A stretch of DNA of 64,000 nt from Desulfomonile tiedjei DSM 6799 (GCF_000266945.1 NC_018025.1:5646001-5710000); one strand, 5' to 3'. Shown: positions 45,138-54,307, counted from the stretch's first letter. Program-made: numbers and translations. The notes: a model not told the origin generated them from the sequence alone.

Positions 45138-45458
45138 GTGCAACAGGACAAATTATCCAAATGCACCACATTTGAGTGGGACCAAGGAAATTCAGACAAG
45201 AACTGGATCAAACATGGAGTGTCCCAAATGGAATGCGAGCAAGTTTTCTTAAATGTCCCGCTGGTCGTTGGGGACGATTCGAAGCACTCGCAGACGGAAG
45301 AACGGCACTATGCATTAGAGCAAACCGATGATGACCGGTATTTGTTCGTGGTGTTTACCATCCGCGGCGAAAGCATTCGTGTCATTTCAGCCCGTGACAT
45401 GAACCGAAAAGAGAGATTGATTTACGATGAAAAAACAGATACCGAAATTCGAGAATGA
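45138..45458 (+). CDS. brnT: BrnT-type toxin
   Basis: Type II toxin of the RelE-like BrnT fold, a ribosome-dependent RNase in the founder system. About 106 residues. Family features are FEWDQGNSDKNWIKHGVS at the N-terminus, QVFLNVPLVVGDDSKHS, then EERHYALEQTDDDRYLFVVF, FTIRGESIRVISARDMNRKE and a C-terminal RLIYDE. It starts at a GTG. Its 3' end overlaps the antitoxin gene by 32 bases. Confidence 0.88.
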   Translation: MQQDKLSKCTTFEWDQGNSDKNWIKHGVSQMECEQVFLNVPLVVGDDSKHSQTEERHYALEQTDDDRYLFVVFTIRGESIRVISARDMNRKERLIYDEKTDTEIRE

Positions 45459-45690
45459 AGACCAGGAACGAGATTTCTGGGCAAGCCACGATTCGACTGT
45501 GTACGTGAAGTGGGAAAAAGCCAAACGAAAGAAGTTCCCGAATCTGAAGCCATCTACCCGCACCATCTCTATCAGGCTTCCCGAATCGATGCTCGAAGAC
45601 TTGAAGATACTCGCAAATAAGAGAGATGTGCCTTACCAGTCGCTGCTGAAAATGTTTCTCGCAGAGCGCATTAAACAAGAGCTTGGGTAA
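45427..45690 (+). CDS. brnA: BrnA-type antitoxin
   Basis: Antitoxin partner of BrnT, 87 residues. The N-terminal half is charged and probably wraps the toxin (DQERDFWASHDSTVYVKWEK). The C-terminal half is a ribbon-helix-helix DNA-binding domain (RTISIRLPESMLEDLKILAN then QSLLKMFLAERI). It normally represses its own operon. Toxin-first order and overlapping genes are usual for brnTA. Confidence 0.86.
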   Translation: MKKQIPKFENEDQERDFWASHDSTVYVKWEKAKRKKFPNLKPSTRTISIRLPESMLEDLKILANKRDVPYQSLLKMFLAERIKQELG

Positions 45691-45696
45691 CCAAGC

Positions 45697-45897
45697 AGTG
45701 CAGATGATATAATCCAGCACTGACCAGCGAAGTAGGTCCGCTCTAGGACACATGTAATCTCCCCGCTTTCATCAATGATCTCCAGATCTCCATTCTCCTT
45801 CGGGACCTTGGTCAGGAATAACACCTGCTTCTTTTTTCCTTGCCGGAAACGCCATAGGAATCTCTATCCAGGGCATTCGCTCATCAGCCGGATTCAT
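45697..45897 (-). pseudogene. possible frameshifted small gene
   Basis: From the ATG at 45897 (AGGGA upstream) a frame encodes MPWIEIPMAFPARKKE then runs out of register and stops at 45772. In the adjacent frame, from the same point, protein-like sequence continues (VLFLTKVPKENGDLEIIDES, then GEITCVLERTYFAGQCW). Together they look like one small protein broken by a frameshift. I do not recognise it. Confidence 0.3.
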
Positions 45898-46109
45898 TGA
45901 ATAATTTTCCCTGACAGTTTGCCTGAATGTTCTACAGCGATTCGGCTCAAAAGCGCTGTGGACGGGTTGGGATTGTTTTTTCGTACTGTGTTGAATTTTT
46001 TTCTTGACTCTGATTTGTACGATTGTAGACTGTAGACAGACGACACAAGACAGAAGACAAAAGGCAATAGACTAAAGGCATACCCCGCGGGACGTTTCAA
46101 AGAAAGAAA
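45898..46109. other. intergenic region with AGAC-rich tract
   Basis: The last 100 bases contain a purine-rich tract of short variants of GTAGAC and AGAC (GATTGTAGACTGTAGACAGA and onward to 46080). A promoter-like pair, TTGACT (46004-46009), 16 bases, TAGACT (46026-46031), precedes the GntR gene. Confidence 0.45.
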
Positions 46110-46853
46110 ATGAGGGATTTCATGCTGGTAGAAATCAAATCTGTTTCCGAGACCGTGGTTGATTACCTGAGAACACAAATTATTACGGGCAAGTTGAGCG
46201 CCAATCAGAAAATTAACGAAAACGATCTCGCAACCAGTCTCGGAATCAGCAGGCCTCCTATTCGCGAGGCTTTTCGCATTTTGGAAAACGAACATCTGCT
46301 CGTCAGTATTCCGCGAAAGGGGACCTACGTTTCTGACGTATCAATTGAGGATTTGACGGGATTATTCCAGACACGCGAGATGATTGAAACCTATGCCTTC
46401 GATCTTCTCAAATCTCTTGAACATCCGGACTTCTCCAAGGTTGAAGCCACTTTTGAAGATGCTGTCGGCCTGTCGTTACCTTCTATTGAGAATCCCGAAG
46501 AGATGCTCCATTTCCACCAGGTCTTTGCCGGATTCCATACCAGATTGGTCGAGCTGACCGGCAATTCCCGAATAATACACTTTTACAAGACTATTTCTCT
46601 AAATCTGACACGTTATCAAGTCATGTATCTGTTCATGCCAGGGTCGGTAGATCAATCACTGGAGGATCATCGGGAGATTTTGACCCTGATTCAAGAAGGC
46701 CAATACGATCAGGCCAAGAAATCTCTCTTGAAGCACCTGGAGTTCGCTTCAAAAGTACTCAAAGACCGAATCGAGCAAAACCTGACCCAAACGAAAAACG
46801 ACGTTCTCAACTCAACTCAGCAAACCGGTATGTTTACAGGAGAAATCAAATGA
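46110..46853 (+). CDS. GntR-family regulator with FCD ligand domain
   Basis: A FadR-subfamily transcription factor, about 247 residues, usually a repressor released by a carboxylic-acid metabolite. The N-terminal winged helix has LSANQKINENDLATSLGISR and PPIREAFRILENEHLLVS. The C-terminal helical FCD domain (about 80-225) includes LFQTREMIETYAFDLLKS, HQVFAGFHTRLVELTGN and the metal-ligand region DHREILTLIQEG. ATG at 46122 with GAGGG upstream is an alternative start. Its stop overlaps the next start as ATGA, so it is the first gene of the catabolic operon and probably controls it. Confidence 0.9.
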   Translation: MRDFMLVEIKSVSETVVDYLRTQIITGKLSANQKINENDLATSLGISRPPIREAFRILENEHLLVSIPRKGTYVSDVSIEDLTGLFQTREMIETYAFDLLKSLEHPDFSKVEATFEDAVGLSLPSIENPEEMLHFHQVFAGFHTRLVELTGNSRIIHFYKTISLNLTRYQVMYLFMPGSVDQSLEDHREILTLIQEGQYDQAKKSLLKHLEFASKVLKDRIEQNLTQTKNDVLNSTQQTGMFTGEIK

Positions 46854-48010
46854 AGTTCTATGGATATCCGAGGCCTGACGGCAAGGTGGGGGCTAGAAAT
46901 CATGTTATCATTTTGCCCACCACCGGGTGCGTCAATGCGGTCTGCTATCACATTGAGAAGCTCATCAGAGGAACAAAGGCGCTACCGCATCATCAAGGTT
47001 GTCTCCATCCACCCCAAGACACCGAACAGGTTACCCGAACCTTAATTAACCTGGGCAAGAACCCCAACGTAGCCGCTGTCTTACTGGTGGGGCTGGGATG
47101 CGAGATGGTGCTCTCCGAACAGGTATTGGAAGGCATCAGGGAGTCGGGCAAACCTGTTGAACTGGTCGTGGTTCATCAGATCGGCGGGATGCTGGATACC
47201 GTAAACAAGGGCGCCAAAATTGCCGCTGAAATGGTGCTCGAAGCAAGCGCCATAAGGCGAGAGGAAGCCGGCCTCGACAAATTGTGCTTTGGCACCAAGT
47301 GTGGCTCGTCCGATACCACTTCCGGGCTGTCATCAAACCTCGTTGTCGGTGAAGTCTGCCGGATTATGACTGAGAAGGGCGGCAAGTTTATCCAGGGCGA
47401 AATATGCGACATCATGGGTGGTGAGTACGCTCTGAAGAACCTCTGCGCACAAGAAGAGCATGGCGAACGGATAGTCGATTTCGTCCGCGATCTCTATCTT
47501 CGCGGAGTCGCCGTAGGAGCTGACGTGAGAGGATCGCAGATGACAGTCGGTAACGTAGCCGGAGGCCTGACCACTCTAGTCGAAAAGGCATTGGGAGCAA
47601 ACGCCAAGGGAGCGGATGTCCCTATACAGACCAGCGTGCGGTACGCTGAAATCCCTGAAGGTCCGGGAAGGCATATTATGGACATTCCCGGCCATGGGTT
47701 CGAGAATCTCGTGGGGCTGGCCGCGGGTGGAGCAATGATACATCTCTTCACGACCGGTAGAGGGGCGCCTAATGGTAATCCGCTTCTTCCCACCGTAAAA
47801 GTGTGCGGAAACGCGAAAACCAACGTAACTATGCGAGAACACATCGATGTGGATGTGTCGTCCATAATAGACGAAACCGAAACTGTCGCGGAGGCGGGCG
47901 AAAGATTATACAAGTACGCCATCGACGTGGCCAATGGGAAGATGACCAGGGCGGAAATCCTCAATTTCGATGGAACCATGGAGATTCTGATAAAGGGACC
48001 CGTTATCTAA
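46850..48010 (+). CDS. UxaA/SuyB-type lyase, large subunit
   Basis: Dehydratase or lyase subunit of the altronate/galactarate dehydratase C-terminal family, about 386 residues, the size of SuyB of (2R)-sulfolactate sulfo-lyase. Features: YPRPDGKVGARNHVIILPTT at the N-terminus, HHQGCLHPPQDTEQ, GLGCEMV, LCFGTKCGSSDTTSGLSSN and GAMIHLFTTGRGAPNGN, with conserved Cys as iron-sulfur ligands. It starts inside the stop of the regulator gene (ATGA). The small SAF-domain subunit follows 15 bases later. The substrate may be sulfolactate or a sugar acid; sequence alone does not decide. Confidence 0.85.
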   Translation: MKFYGYPRPDGKVGARNHVIILPTTGCVNAVCYHIEKLIRGTKALPHHQGCLHPPQDTEQVTRTLINLGKNPNVAAVLLVGLGCEMVLSEQVLEGIRESGKPVELVVVHQIGGMLDTVNKGAKIAAEMVLEASAIRREEAGLDKLCFGTKCGSSDTTSGLSSNLVVGEVCRIMTEKGGKFIQGEICDIMGGEYALKNLCAQEEHGERIVDFVRDLYLRGVAVGADVRGSQMTVGNVAGGLTTLVEKALGANAKGADVPIQTSVRYAEIPEGPGRHIMDIPGHGFENLVGLAAGGAMIHLFTTGRGAPNGNPLLPTVKVCGNAKTNVTMREHIDVDVSSIIDETETVAEAGERLYKYAIDVANGKMTRAEILNFDGTMEILIKGPVI

Positions 48011-48025
48011 ATCGGAGGGACTGAT

Positions 48026-48340
48026 ATGAAGCGAGCGAAAATCGTTAAAGACGGAGACAATGTGGCGACAGCTCTGGTCGATATAACAGCCGGCGAACAA
48101 GTGACATCCAAGTCTAAAGGAAACGATCTCATTTATACGTGCAACCAGGATGTTCCATTCGGCCATAAAATTGCCATCGTCGAGATCAAATCCGGCGACA
48201 AAGTGTTGAAGTACGGACATCCCATCGGAAGTGCAACGCAAGATATCAAGCAAGGTGATTGGGTCCATGTCCATAACGTGAGAGACGATTACAAAGTACT
48301 CGACAAAGACGGCAATCCTATGCAGGGCCAGGATAATTAG
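48026..48340 (+). CDS. SAF-domain small subunit (SuyA/UxaA N-terminal type)
   Basis: A 104-residue protein consisting of an SAF fold, the N-terminal domain of UxaA and the small subunit SuyA of sulfolactate sulfo-lyase. It reads VKDGDNVATALVDITAGEQV, then VPFGHKIAIVEIKSGDKVLK, YGHPIGSATQDIKQGDWVHV. The pattern FGHK...Y-G-x-P-I-G is characteristic. It follows the large subunit; in many SuyAB operons the order is the reverse. Together they should form one metal-dependent lyase. Confidence 0.85.
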   Translation: MKRAKIVKDGDNVATALVDITAGEQVTSKSKGNDLIYTCNQDVPFGHKIAIVEIKSGDKVLKYGHPIGSATQDIKQGDWVHVHNVRDDYKVLDKDGNPMQGQDN

Positions 48341-48372
48341 AGCGAACCTGCCGATTTAAAAGTGAGACGAAC

Positions 48373-49605
48373 ATGATTCTCTCAAGCACTGAAGAAGCAA
48401 TGGCCTGTGGAAAATGCGGTCCCGGGCTAGAAAAATGCATGAACATCCTGATCAAGTTCGGTGAGGCCATGGGCGCCGAGAAGATGGTACCCATTTCCAG
48501 TGCACATACGATACCGAGGGAGCCACCGGATCTGCTCATGGAGATGACCGAAGGGGTCGAGCAAACGGGCACTTTCACTACACTGCACGCTCTGATGTCC
48601 GCGTTTGACCCTCACCTTTGGCAAAAAATGGGAATCTCGGAAGAATATGCTTCAAGAGAAATTCCTGTATTAAACCAACGGCTCGATATTTATCGTAAAC
48701 TGGGGTTTTATGAAACGTACACCTGTCTACCGATGCTGGTGGGCAATCTTCCGCGAAGAGGCGATTTCATCTCTTGGATTGGATCGTGTGCACAGCTCTT
48801 CGTTAACTCGCTTCTTGGCGCACGAACGAATAGAGACGGTGCGGTCGTCAATCTGGCTGCAGCAATCACCGGAAAGGCTCCTTACAGAGGACTGTTTCTG
48901 GATGAGAATCGGCACGGGCAAGTATTGGTGGAACTGGAAGGAGTAGACCCGTACGGGATAACGTACACGGACCTCAGTGCCATCGGCTACTACGTAGGAT
49001 CTCGAGCCCAACACCGAAATGTAGTCGTAAACGGCCTGCCTCGGGAACTGAACATTTCTCACTTGTTGGCACTTATGGCACCGCTCCCGGCTTCAGGATC
49101 GGTTGCCATCTGTCACATCGTAGGATCGACTCCGGAAGCACCGACCCTTGAGCAGGCTTTGGGAAATCAAAAACCCGCCGATGTCATAACGGTGGATAAG
49201 AAGGCTATTGAGGAAACAAAGGCGCTCCACGCATTGAACAACTCCGAAACGGTGGATATGTGCATCCTGGGGTGTCCCCATTGCACGATCCAGGAAATCC
49301 GAAGTATCGCGGGAAAACTCACCGGAAGAAAACTACGCGACGGAAGAAGACTCTGGATAGGTTCACCCTATCAAACCTACTATCTGGCACAGACTATGGG
49401 ATACTGCCGCACCATCGAAGATGCGGGCGGAGTCGTTTCCAGTTCCTGTATGGCAACGATCCCGGACTCTCCCATACCGGATGACGTAAAAACGTTGGCA
49501 ACGAATTCCTTCAAGGCGGCTCACTATATCTCCAGACTCACCAAAGGACGGGTAAAAGTTGCTGTCATGGAGATGTCAGAGTGTATTGATGCCATTTCCG
49601 CCTAG
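48373..49605 (+). CDS. aconitase X, catalytic (large) subunit
   Basis: Large subunit of the aconitase-X (AcnX, DUF521) dehydratase family, about 410 residues, related to cis-3-hydroxyproline dehydratase and mevalonate-phosphate dehydratase. Features: LEKCMNILIKFGEAMGAEKM, ISSAHTIPREPPDLL, GTFTTLHALMSAFD, LGARTNRDGAVVNLAAAITG, and the late cysteine segments LGCPHCTIQEIRSIAG and SSSCMATIPDSP that bind the iron-sulfur cluster. The small swivel subunit is at 49697. In this family both subunits are needed for activity. It shares the operon with the SuyAB-like lyase. Confidence 0.92.
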   Translation: MILSSTEEAMACGKCGPGLEKCMNILIKFGEAMGAEKMVPISSAHTIPREPPDLLMEMTEGVEQTGTFTTLHALMSAFDPHLWQKMGISEEYASREIPVLNQRLDIYRKLGFYETYTCLPMLVGNLPRRGDFISWIGSCAQLFVNSLLGARTNRDGAVVNLAAAITGKAPYRGLFLDENRHGQVLVELEGVDPYGITYTDLSAIGYYVGSRAQHRNVVVNGLPRELNISHLLALMAPLPASGSVAICHIVGSTPEAPTLEQALGNQKPADVITVDKKAIEETKALHALNNSETVDMCILGCPHCTIQEIRSIAGKLTGRKLRDGRRLWIGSPYQTYYLAQTMGYCRTIEDAGGVVSSSCMATIPDSPIPDDVKTLATNSFKAAHYISRLTKGRVKVAVMEMSECIDAISA

Positions 49606-49696
49606 GCGGCAGTGGAAGAGACAATTTTACGAACAGCACGTTACGTTTAGCTCGGGAGCGAACATGACGAGTTGCGCCTGAGAGTCGAGGACAATC

Positions 49697-50092
49697 ATGA
49701 AGATGAAGGGCAGAATCGTGAACGGCGGAAATGCATCAGGTCAAGCGGTGGTCCTGGATGTGCCCTTTTCATTTATCGGAGATTTCGATCCTAATAGTGG
49801 AAAGATCACCATACCAAACCACTCCATGTTCGGACAAAGCATCGCCGGCAGAATCCTGGTTTGCCCCACCGGAAAGGGAGGCACCATTGCTCCCTTTATT
49901 GCCTACGAAGCAATGAAGAAAGGAAACGCACCCGCGGCGATTCTCTGCCGGGAAGCGGACCCGATCCTTTGTGAGTCGGCACTGGCAATAGACATTCCTA
50001 TGTTGGATTCTTTCGATGAAGATCTTTACGGGATGATTGAGAACGGTCAGTCCGTATCTATCGAGAATGATGACGTGTCGGTAAACGAATAG
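49697..50092 (+). CDS. aconitase X, swivel (small) subunit
   Basis: Small subunit (DUF126) of AcnX, 131 residues, forming the swivelling domain. It has GRIVNGGNASGQAVVLDVPF at the N-terminus, PNHSMFGQSIAGRILVCPTG in the middle and KGGTIAPFIAYEAMKKGNAP with the active-site Ser/Thr loop. It is 91 bases after the large-subunit gene. The pair is intact and full length. Confidence 0.9.
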   Translation: MKMKGRIVNGGNASGQAVVLDVPFSFIGDFDPNSGKITIPNHSMFGQSIAGRILVCPTGKGGTIAPFIAYEAMKKGNAPAAILCREADPILCESALAIDIPMLDSFDEDLYGMIENGQSVSIENDDVSVNE

Positions 50093-50244
50093 ATACCATT
50101 TGGTGTTTTCTAACGACCCGCATGACTCGTGTCGGGAAAGAGGTTCGTCGCATACTGATGTGCGCGGGGCAGGGGTAGGACTGTCAGTCGGTATATGAAC
50201 ATTCATGCTGAATAAGAGATAAGGACTTTGGGAGGTACAGGAAT

Positions 50245-50694
50245 ATGAGAAAATCGATGTTGGCATTGATTTTGGTTGGCGTATTCGCGATCAGTCCCTT
50301 GGCGGCTTTCGCCGATATAGGCGCAGAGTATGCTCCGAGGGGGAGCGGCAATGTTGTGGTCGTTATTCAGAATGGCGACGCAGAGATCATTTATTTCGGC
50401 CTTCTCTATGCAGCCAGAGCTATCAAAGGCAAATGGATGGACAACGTGAAAGTCGTCCTCTGGGGCCCGGCGGAGAAGACAATAGCTGGTCTTCCACCGG
50501 ATAGCGAGCAAATCAAACTGATAAAAGAGATTCAATCCTTCGGCGGGAAAGACGGCAAGATCTGGTGCTGCAAAGCTTGTAGCGATCGGTATGGCATTAC
50601 GAACAAGATGCTGGAACTTGGATGCGAGGTCTTCCATACGGGTGAAGCCACTTCTTATCTGCTTAAGATGGGTTACCGTATGTGGAACTGGTAA
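50245..50694 (+). CDS. secreted DsrE-like protein
   Basis: A 149-residue protein with a signal peptide (residues 1-24, LILVGVFAISPLAAFA). The mature part has a DsrE-like alpha/beta fold: VVVVIQNGDAEIIYFGLLYA, VKVVLWGPAEK, then IWCCKACSDRYGIT with a CC-x2-C cluster and LGCEVFHTGE. In cytoplasmic DsrE a cysteine carries sulfur; here the cluster and the export signal suggest a periplasmic thiol or metal function. It lies between AcnX and the TRAP genes, so it may belong to the same catabolic unit. Its role is unknown. Confidence 0.72.
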   Translation: MRKSMLALILVGVFAISPLAAFADIGAEYAPRGSGNVVVVIQNGDAEIIYFGLLYAARAIKGKWMDNVKVVLWGPAEKTIAGLPPDSEQIKLIKEIQSFGGKDGKIWCCKACSDRYGITNKMLELGCEVFHTGEATSYLLKMGYRMWNW

Positions 50695-50816
50695 AGGATT
50701 GACTAAATTGACCCTTGGATGGTGATATTTTTCCCGACTGTCCCTACCAACGCCCCTTTTACAGTGGAAGTAAAGAGTCATCGGATACTGTAAAGCCGAA
50801 AAGAAAGGTGACGAAA

Positions 50817-51929
50817 ATGGAAAGCAGGAGAAAGTTTTGTGCAACCGTTGGAGCCGCCCTCGTAGCCGCACCGGTGGTTGCCTCGCAGGCAATATCAAAG
50901 GCTGAAGCCGCAGAGGAAACTTGGACCTGGAAAGGTCAAGCGTTTTGTTCCCGGGCCAACAGGCTTTATGAGCTGGGTGAAGATTTCGGGGAGATGATCA
51001 CGAAGTACAGTAACGGACGGGTCAAGATCCAGTTCCATCAGGCAGGTGAAATGGTGCCCGCCGGACAAGTTTTCGACGCTACAGGGCAGGGCATAATCGA
51101 CTTCGGCCAGGGGTGTCCCTGTCTTGCAAAATCCAAGGCCTATGCCGCTCAGTGGTTCTGCGATGCTCCAGGCTCTCAGAGCCCCATTGAAAAGATCATC
51201 TGGTACTACAATGGTGGTGGAAAGGAAATCCTCGAAGACATTTTCCACAAGAAGTACAATTCACACCCCCTCTTCATGATCGCCATAACTGCGGAAATCT
51301 GGCTGTATTCCAACAAGAAGATTAACACCGTGGATGACCTCAAGGGTCTGAAGATGCGTGCTGCGGGAGTCAGAGGAGAAGTTCTCACCAAGTTCGGTAC
51401 ATCCGTGGTTGTTCTCCCCGAAGGAGAAATGGTTCCCGCAATGGAGAGAAAAGTCATAGATGCCATGGAGTATTCAAGCATCAACTGTACGTATCCGGTC
51501 GGATTCTGCGATGTTACCAAGTATCTCTATATGCATCCTACCAAATCTACTTCGCCGATTAATATCTGGGCAATCAACCTGGATAAATGGAACAAGCTTC
51601 CCGCTGATATCAAGAAGTCTATCGAAAAGGCAAGCAGAGACGCCACGTTGCGCTCTCTCGCCTGGGGTATCGAGCAGGATACGCTGACGCTCAAGAAAGC
51701 TGTAGAGGAAAAGAAGTCTGAGGTTTTGGTACTCCCTTCGGACGTGATCAAAGCATTCGACGAAGCTTCAGCCGACTACTACTACGAGAAGGCACAAAAG
51801 GATAAAGATCTTGCACGCATTCTCGAATCCTGGGCCAAGTTCAAGAAGGATTACGGCAAATACGGCAAGTGGATGGACTACTTCAATATGACCGGAGACC
51901 ACATTGGGCTCGTAAAAGGCGATTCATAA
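50817..51929 (+). CDS. TRAP transporter substrate-binding protein (DctP)
   Basis: Periplasmic solute-binding subunit of a TRAP transporter, about 370 residues. The signal peptide has a twin-arginine motif (SRRKF) then ATVGAALVAAPVVASQA, so it may go through Tat. The mature protein has the DctP pattern: YELGEDFGEMITKYSNGRVK, FHQAGEMVPAGQVFDATGQG, and the carboxylate-binding arginine region DLKGLKMRAAGVRGEVLTKF. The start at 50817 has AAAGGTG upstream; a longer frame from 50715 lacks a signal sequence. The permease genes follow. The ligand is probably the acid processed by the upstream enzymes. Confidence 0.92.
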   Translation: MESRRKFCATVGAALVAAPVVASQAISKAEAAEETWTWKGQAFCSRANRLYELGEDFGEMITKYSNGRVKIQFHQAGEMVPAGQVFDATGQGIIDFGQGCPCLAKSKAYAAQWFCDAPGSQSPIEKIIWYYNGGGKEILEDIFHKKYNSHPLFMIAITAEIWLYSNKKINTVDDLKGLKMRAAGVRGEVLTKFGTSVVVLPEGEMVPAMERKVIDAMEYSSINCTYPVGFCDVTKYLYMHPTKSTSPINIWAINLDKWNKLPADIKKSIEKASRDATLRSLAWGIEQDTLTLKKAVEEKKSEVLVLPSDVIKAFDEASADYYYEKAQKDKDLARILESWAKFKKDYGKYGKWMDYFNMTGDHIGLVKGDS

Positions 51930-52084
51930 CAGCCGATTTTCGGCAGTTTCGGACAAGTAGCAGGGCTGGGAACAATCCCCGCCCTGACCGGCACAGTTTG
52001 GCGCAAGGTTAACGTCTCGGGTCGTGCGACCTCGTTGCTCTGTGCCTTCTGTGCCCGATGGAGTTCGAGAGAGGAAGGGACATT

Positions 52085-52630
52085 ATGAAGTTCCTAGACA
52101 TGATCGATGGTATTAGTATCTGGAGCGGAAAAATAGTGCGATGGCTGGCCATGGTCCTCAGCCTCGTTGTGCTGTATGAGATAATCGCACGATACGTGTT
52201 CAATGCGCCCACAATCTGGGCTTTCGATTTGGCCATGATGATCTCTTCCACAATGTTCCTCATGGGTGCGGCTTTCATCCAATATCAGAAGGGACACATC
52301 AGGGTTGATGTCATTTTTAACATGCTACCCGCGCGGGTGAGATCCATTCTGGACATCATCTTTTTTCTTCTCTTCTTCTTCCCCTTTATCGGAGTGATGA
52401 TCTGGTGGGGGACTAAGATTGCCTACGGCGCATGGATAGCGGAAGAAATAAGCAACACGAGCCAATGGGGCGAGCCGGTGTACCACTGGAGATTTGTCAT
52501 TCCGCTTGCATTCCTATTTTTCGGACTCCAGGGGGTAGCTGATTTTGTCCGGCTTATTCAGTCACTGTTTGCATCTCCGGATAAGAAAAACGAAATTCCC
52601 GTTTCCGGGGAAGCAGAGAAAGTGGCGTGA
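52085..52630 (+). CDS. TRAP transporter small permease (DctQ)
   Basis: Four-helix membrane subunit, about 181 residues. Helices lie near residues 18-40 (LAMVLSLVVLYEIIARYVF), 48-70 (WAFDLAMMISSTMFLMGAAF), 90-115 (ILDIIFFLLFFFPFIGVMIW) and 140-160 (WRFVIPLAFLFFGLQGVADF). The cytoplasmic loop QKGHIRVDVI is typical of DctQ. GGAAGGGA precedes the ATG at 52085. Confidence 0.9.
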   Translation: MKFLDMIDGISIWSGKIVRWLAMVLSLVVLYEIIARYVFNAPTIWAFDLAMMISSTMFLMGAAFIQYQKGHIRVDVIFNMLPARVRSILDIIFFLLFFFPFIGVMIWWGTKIAYGAWIAEEISNTSQWGEPVYHWRFVIPLAFLFFGLQGVADFVRLIQSLFASPDKKNEIPVSGEAEKVA

Positions 52631-52724
52631 TCATGCTCGCCTTACATATGAAATGAGAGGGGCGCCTGCTCCTTTTTTCACATAACAGTCATTTTGGCGG
52701 ACCTGTATTAAGGAGAAATAAACA

Positions 52725-54038
52725 ATGGGCGCCGAGACTTACGCACTGATAATGTTGGGAACGATCGTTTTTGCGATTGTCATCGGAGTGCATGTAGCCA
52801 TAGCACTCTCCGCCATTCCTCTAATTTTTGGACTCATCTTCATGGGAGAACGAGTGCTCCCCATGTATCCGGTTCAGGCCTTCGGGATGATGTCCAATTA
52901 CCCGTTTGTGGCGGCGCCCCTGTTCATTTACATGGGTGCACTCATGGAGCATGCCGGTGTCGCCGAAAAGCTGTACGACGCCTTCTATCAGTTGCTCGGG
53001 CCCGTTCGTGGCGGCCTGGCGCTTGCCACCATCGGGATGGCAATCATTTTCGGCGCCTGTACAGGGATCGTGGGAGCAGGCGTGATCCTCATAGGATTGC
53101 TCGCCTTGCCATCCATGCTTTCACGCGGCTACAACAAGACCCTTGCAACTGGCTGTGTCATGGTAGGAGGCGGTTTGGGTGTCATGATTCCGCCGAGTAT
53201 CATGCTGATCCTTTACGGTTGCGCAGCAGGAGTATCCATTTCGCAACTCTATATAGCTTCTGCAATTCCCGGAGTGCTTCTCGGCCTCATGTACATGGCG
53301 TATGTGTACGGATGGGCTGTTGTGGACCCAAGCATTGGAAAGCCGATTCAAGAAGATGAGAGGATCAGAGGGAAGGAGCTTCTGAACCTGGTTACAAAGT
53401 CTCTTGTACCTCCGGTCGTGCTGATCCTGGCGGTGATGGGATCCATCTTCTTCGGTCTGGTAGGTCCTTCGGAAGCAGGCGCCATGGGTGTATTGGGTTC
53501 GCTTGGACTGATCGTACTGGCAGGCAGGATGAATCTGGAAGTTTTGACCAAAGCTACCACGTCCACCCTTAAAATCACGACCGCGGTCCTTATGATCTGT
53601 CTCGGAGGCCAGCTCTTCACAGGTGTATTCATATCCATGGGCGGTGATGCGGCCTTGAGGAAAATCATACTGGGCTTTCAGTTCGGACAAATGGGAACCA
53701 TCATCATCATGCTCTTGATCGTATGGCTCCTCGGATTCGTGATGGACTGGATAGCGTTGATATTCATTCTGGTTCCGATATTTTCACCTTTGATCGCCAC
53801 ACTGGGCATTGACCCTCTCTATTTTGCGATACTCTTCTGCTCGACTCTGGAAATCTCGAACATGACACCGCCGTTCGCGTATTCGGCTTTCTATCTGAAA
53901 ACGATAGCGCCTGAAGACGTTACAATGGGAGTACTCTATAGAGGTTGTATACCTTTCTTCTTCGTGAATACGGCAATGGTCATCTTGCTGTTGGCATTCC
54001 CGTCACTCATTCTGTGGCTCCCCAGCCTGATGAGGTGA
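52725..54038 (+). CDS. TRAP transporter large permease (DctM)
   Basis: The transport subunit, 437 residues with about 12 transmembrane segments. Family signatures include FLYPVQ-like MYPVQAFGMMSNYPFVAAPL, FGACTGIVGAGVILIGLLAL, GGGLGVMIPPSIMLILYG and FGLVGPSEAGAMGVLG, the last two lining the transport path. AAGGAG lies before the ATG. It is the last gene of the catabolic operon, and is followed by a terminator-like hairpin at 54191. Confidence 0.93.
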   Translation: MGAETYALIMLGTIVFAIVIGVHVAIALSAIPLIFGLIFMGERVLPMYPVQAFGMMSNYPFVAAPLFIYMGALMEHAGVAEKLYDAFYQLLGPVRGGLALATIGMAIIFGACTGIVGAGVILIGLLALPSMLSRGYNKTLATGCVMVGGGLGVMIPPSIMLILYGCAAGVSISQLYIASAIPGVLLGLMYMAYVYGWAVVDPSIGKPIQEDERIRGKELLNLVTKSLVPPVVLILAVMGSIFFGLVGPSEAGAMGVLGSLGLIVLAGRMNLEVLTKATTSTLKITTAVLMICLGGQLFTGVFISMGGDAALRKIILGFQFGQMGTIIIMLLIVWLLGFVMDWIALIFILVPIFSPLIATLGIDPLYFAILFCSTLEISNMTPPFAYSAFYLKTIAPEDVTMGVLYRGCIPFFFVNTAMVILLLAFPSLILWLPSLMR

Positions 54039-54190
54039 GCCCACAATCCGGCGAACAATACATTTCGCCGAGAACTCCGGGGCCCGGCAGGAATGTCGAG
54101 CCCCGGATCGTCAACCAACGGCGACCTGTCTCCATGCAGGCCAATTTAGGCTAAAGACGCAAATGCTTACAACGGGGTTTTACAGAGTCG

Positions 54191-54236
54191 ATTGGGGGAG
54201 AAACTTCTTGCAGGAAGTTTTTCCCCGATTTTTCCC
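54191..54236 (+). terminator. terminator after the TRAP operon
   Basis: ATTGGGGGAGAAACTTCTTG and CAGGAAGTTTTTCCCCGAT form a long stem with several G-U pairs and a tight loop, followed by TTTTTCCCC. It belongs to the same palindrome family as 42380-42423 and 21359-21396. Confidence 0.7.
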
Positions 54237-54307
54237 CTTTCCTGACGAGATCGTTTATAGCTGTTATCGAAAGTCTTGACGGAATCCAATGCCTGCAATG
54301 GGAAGAA

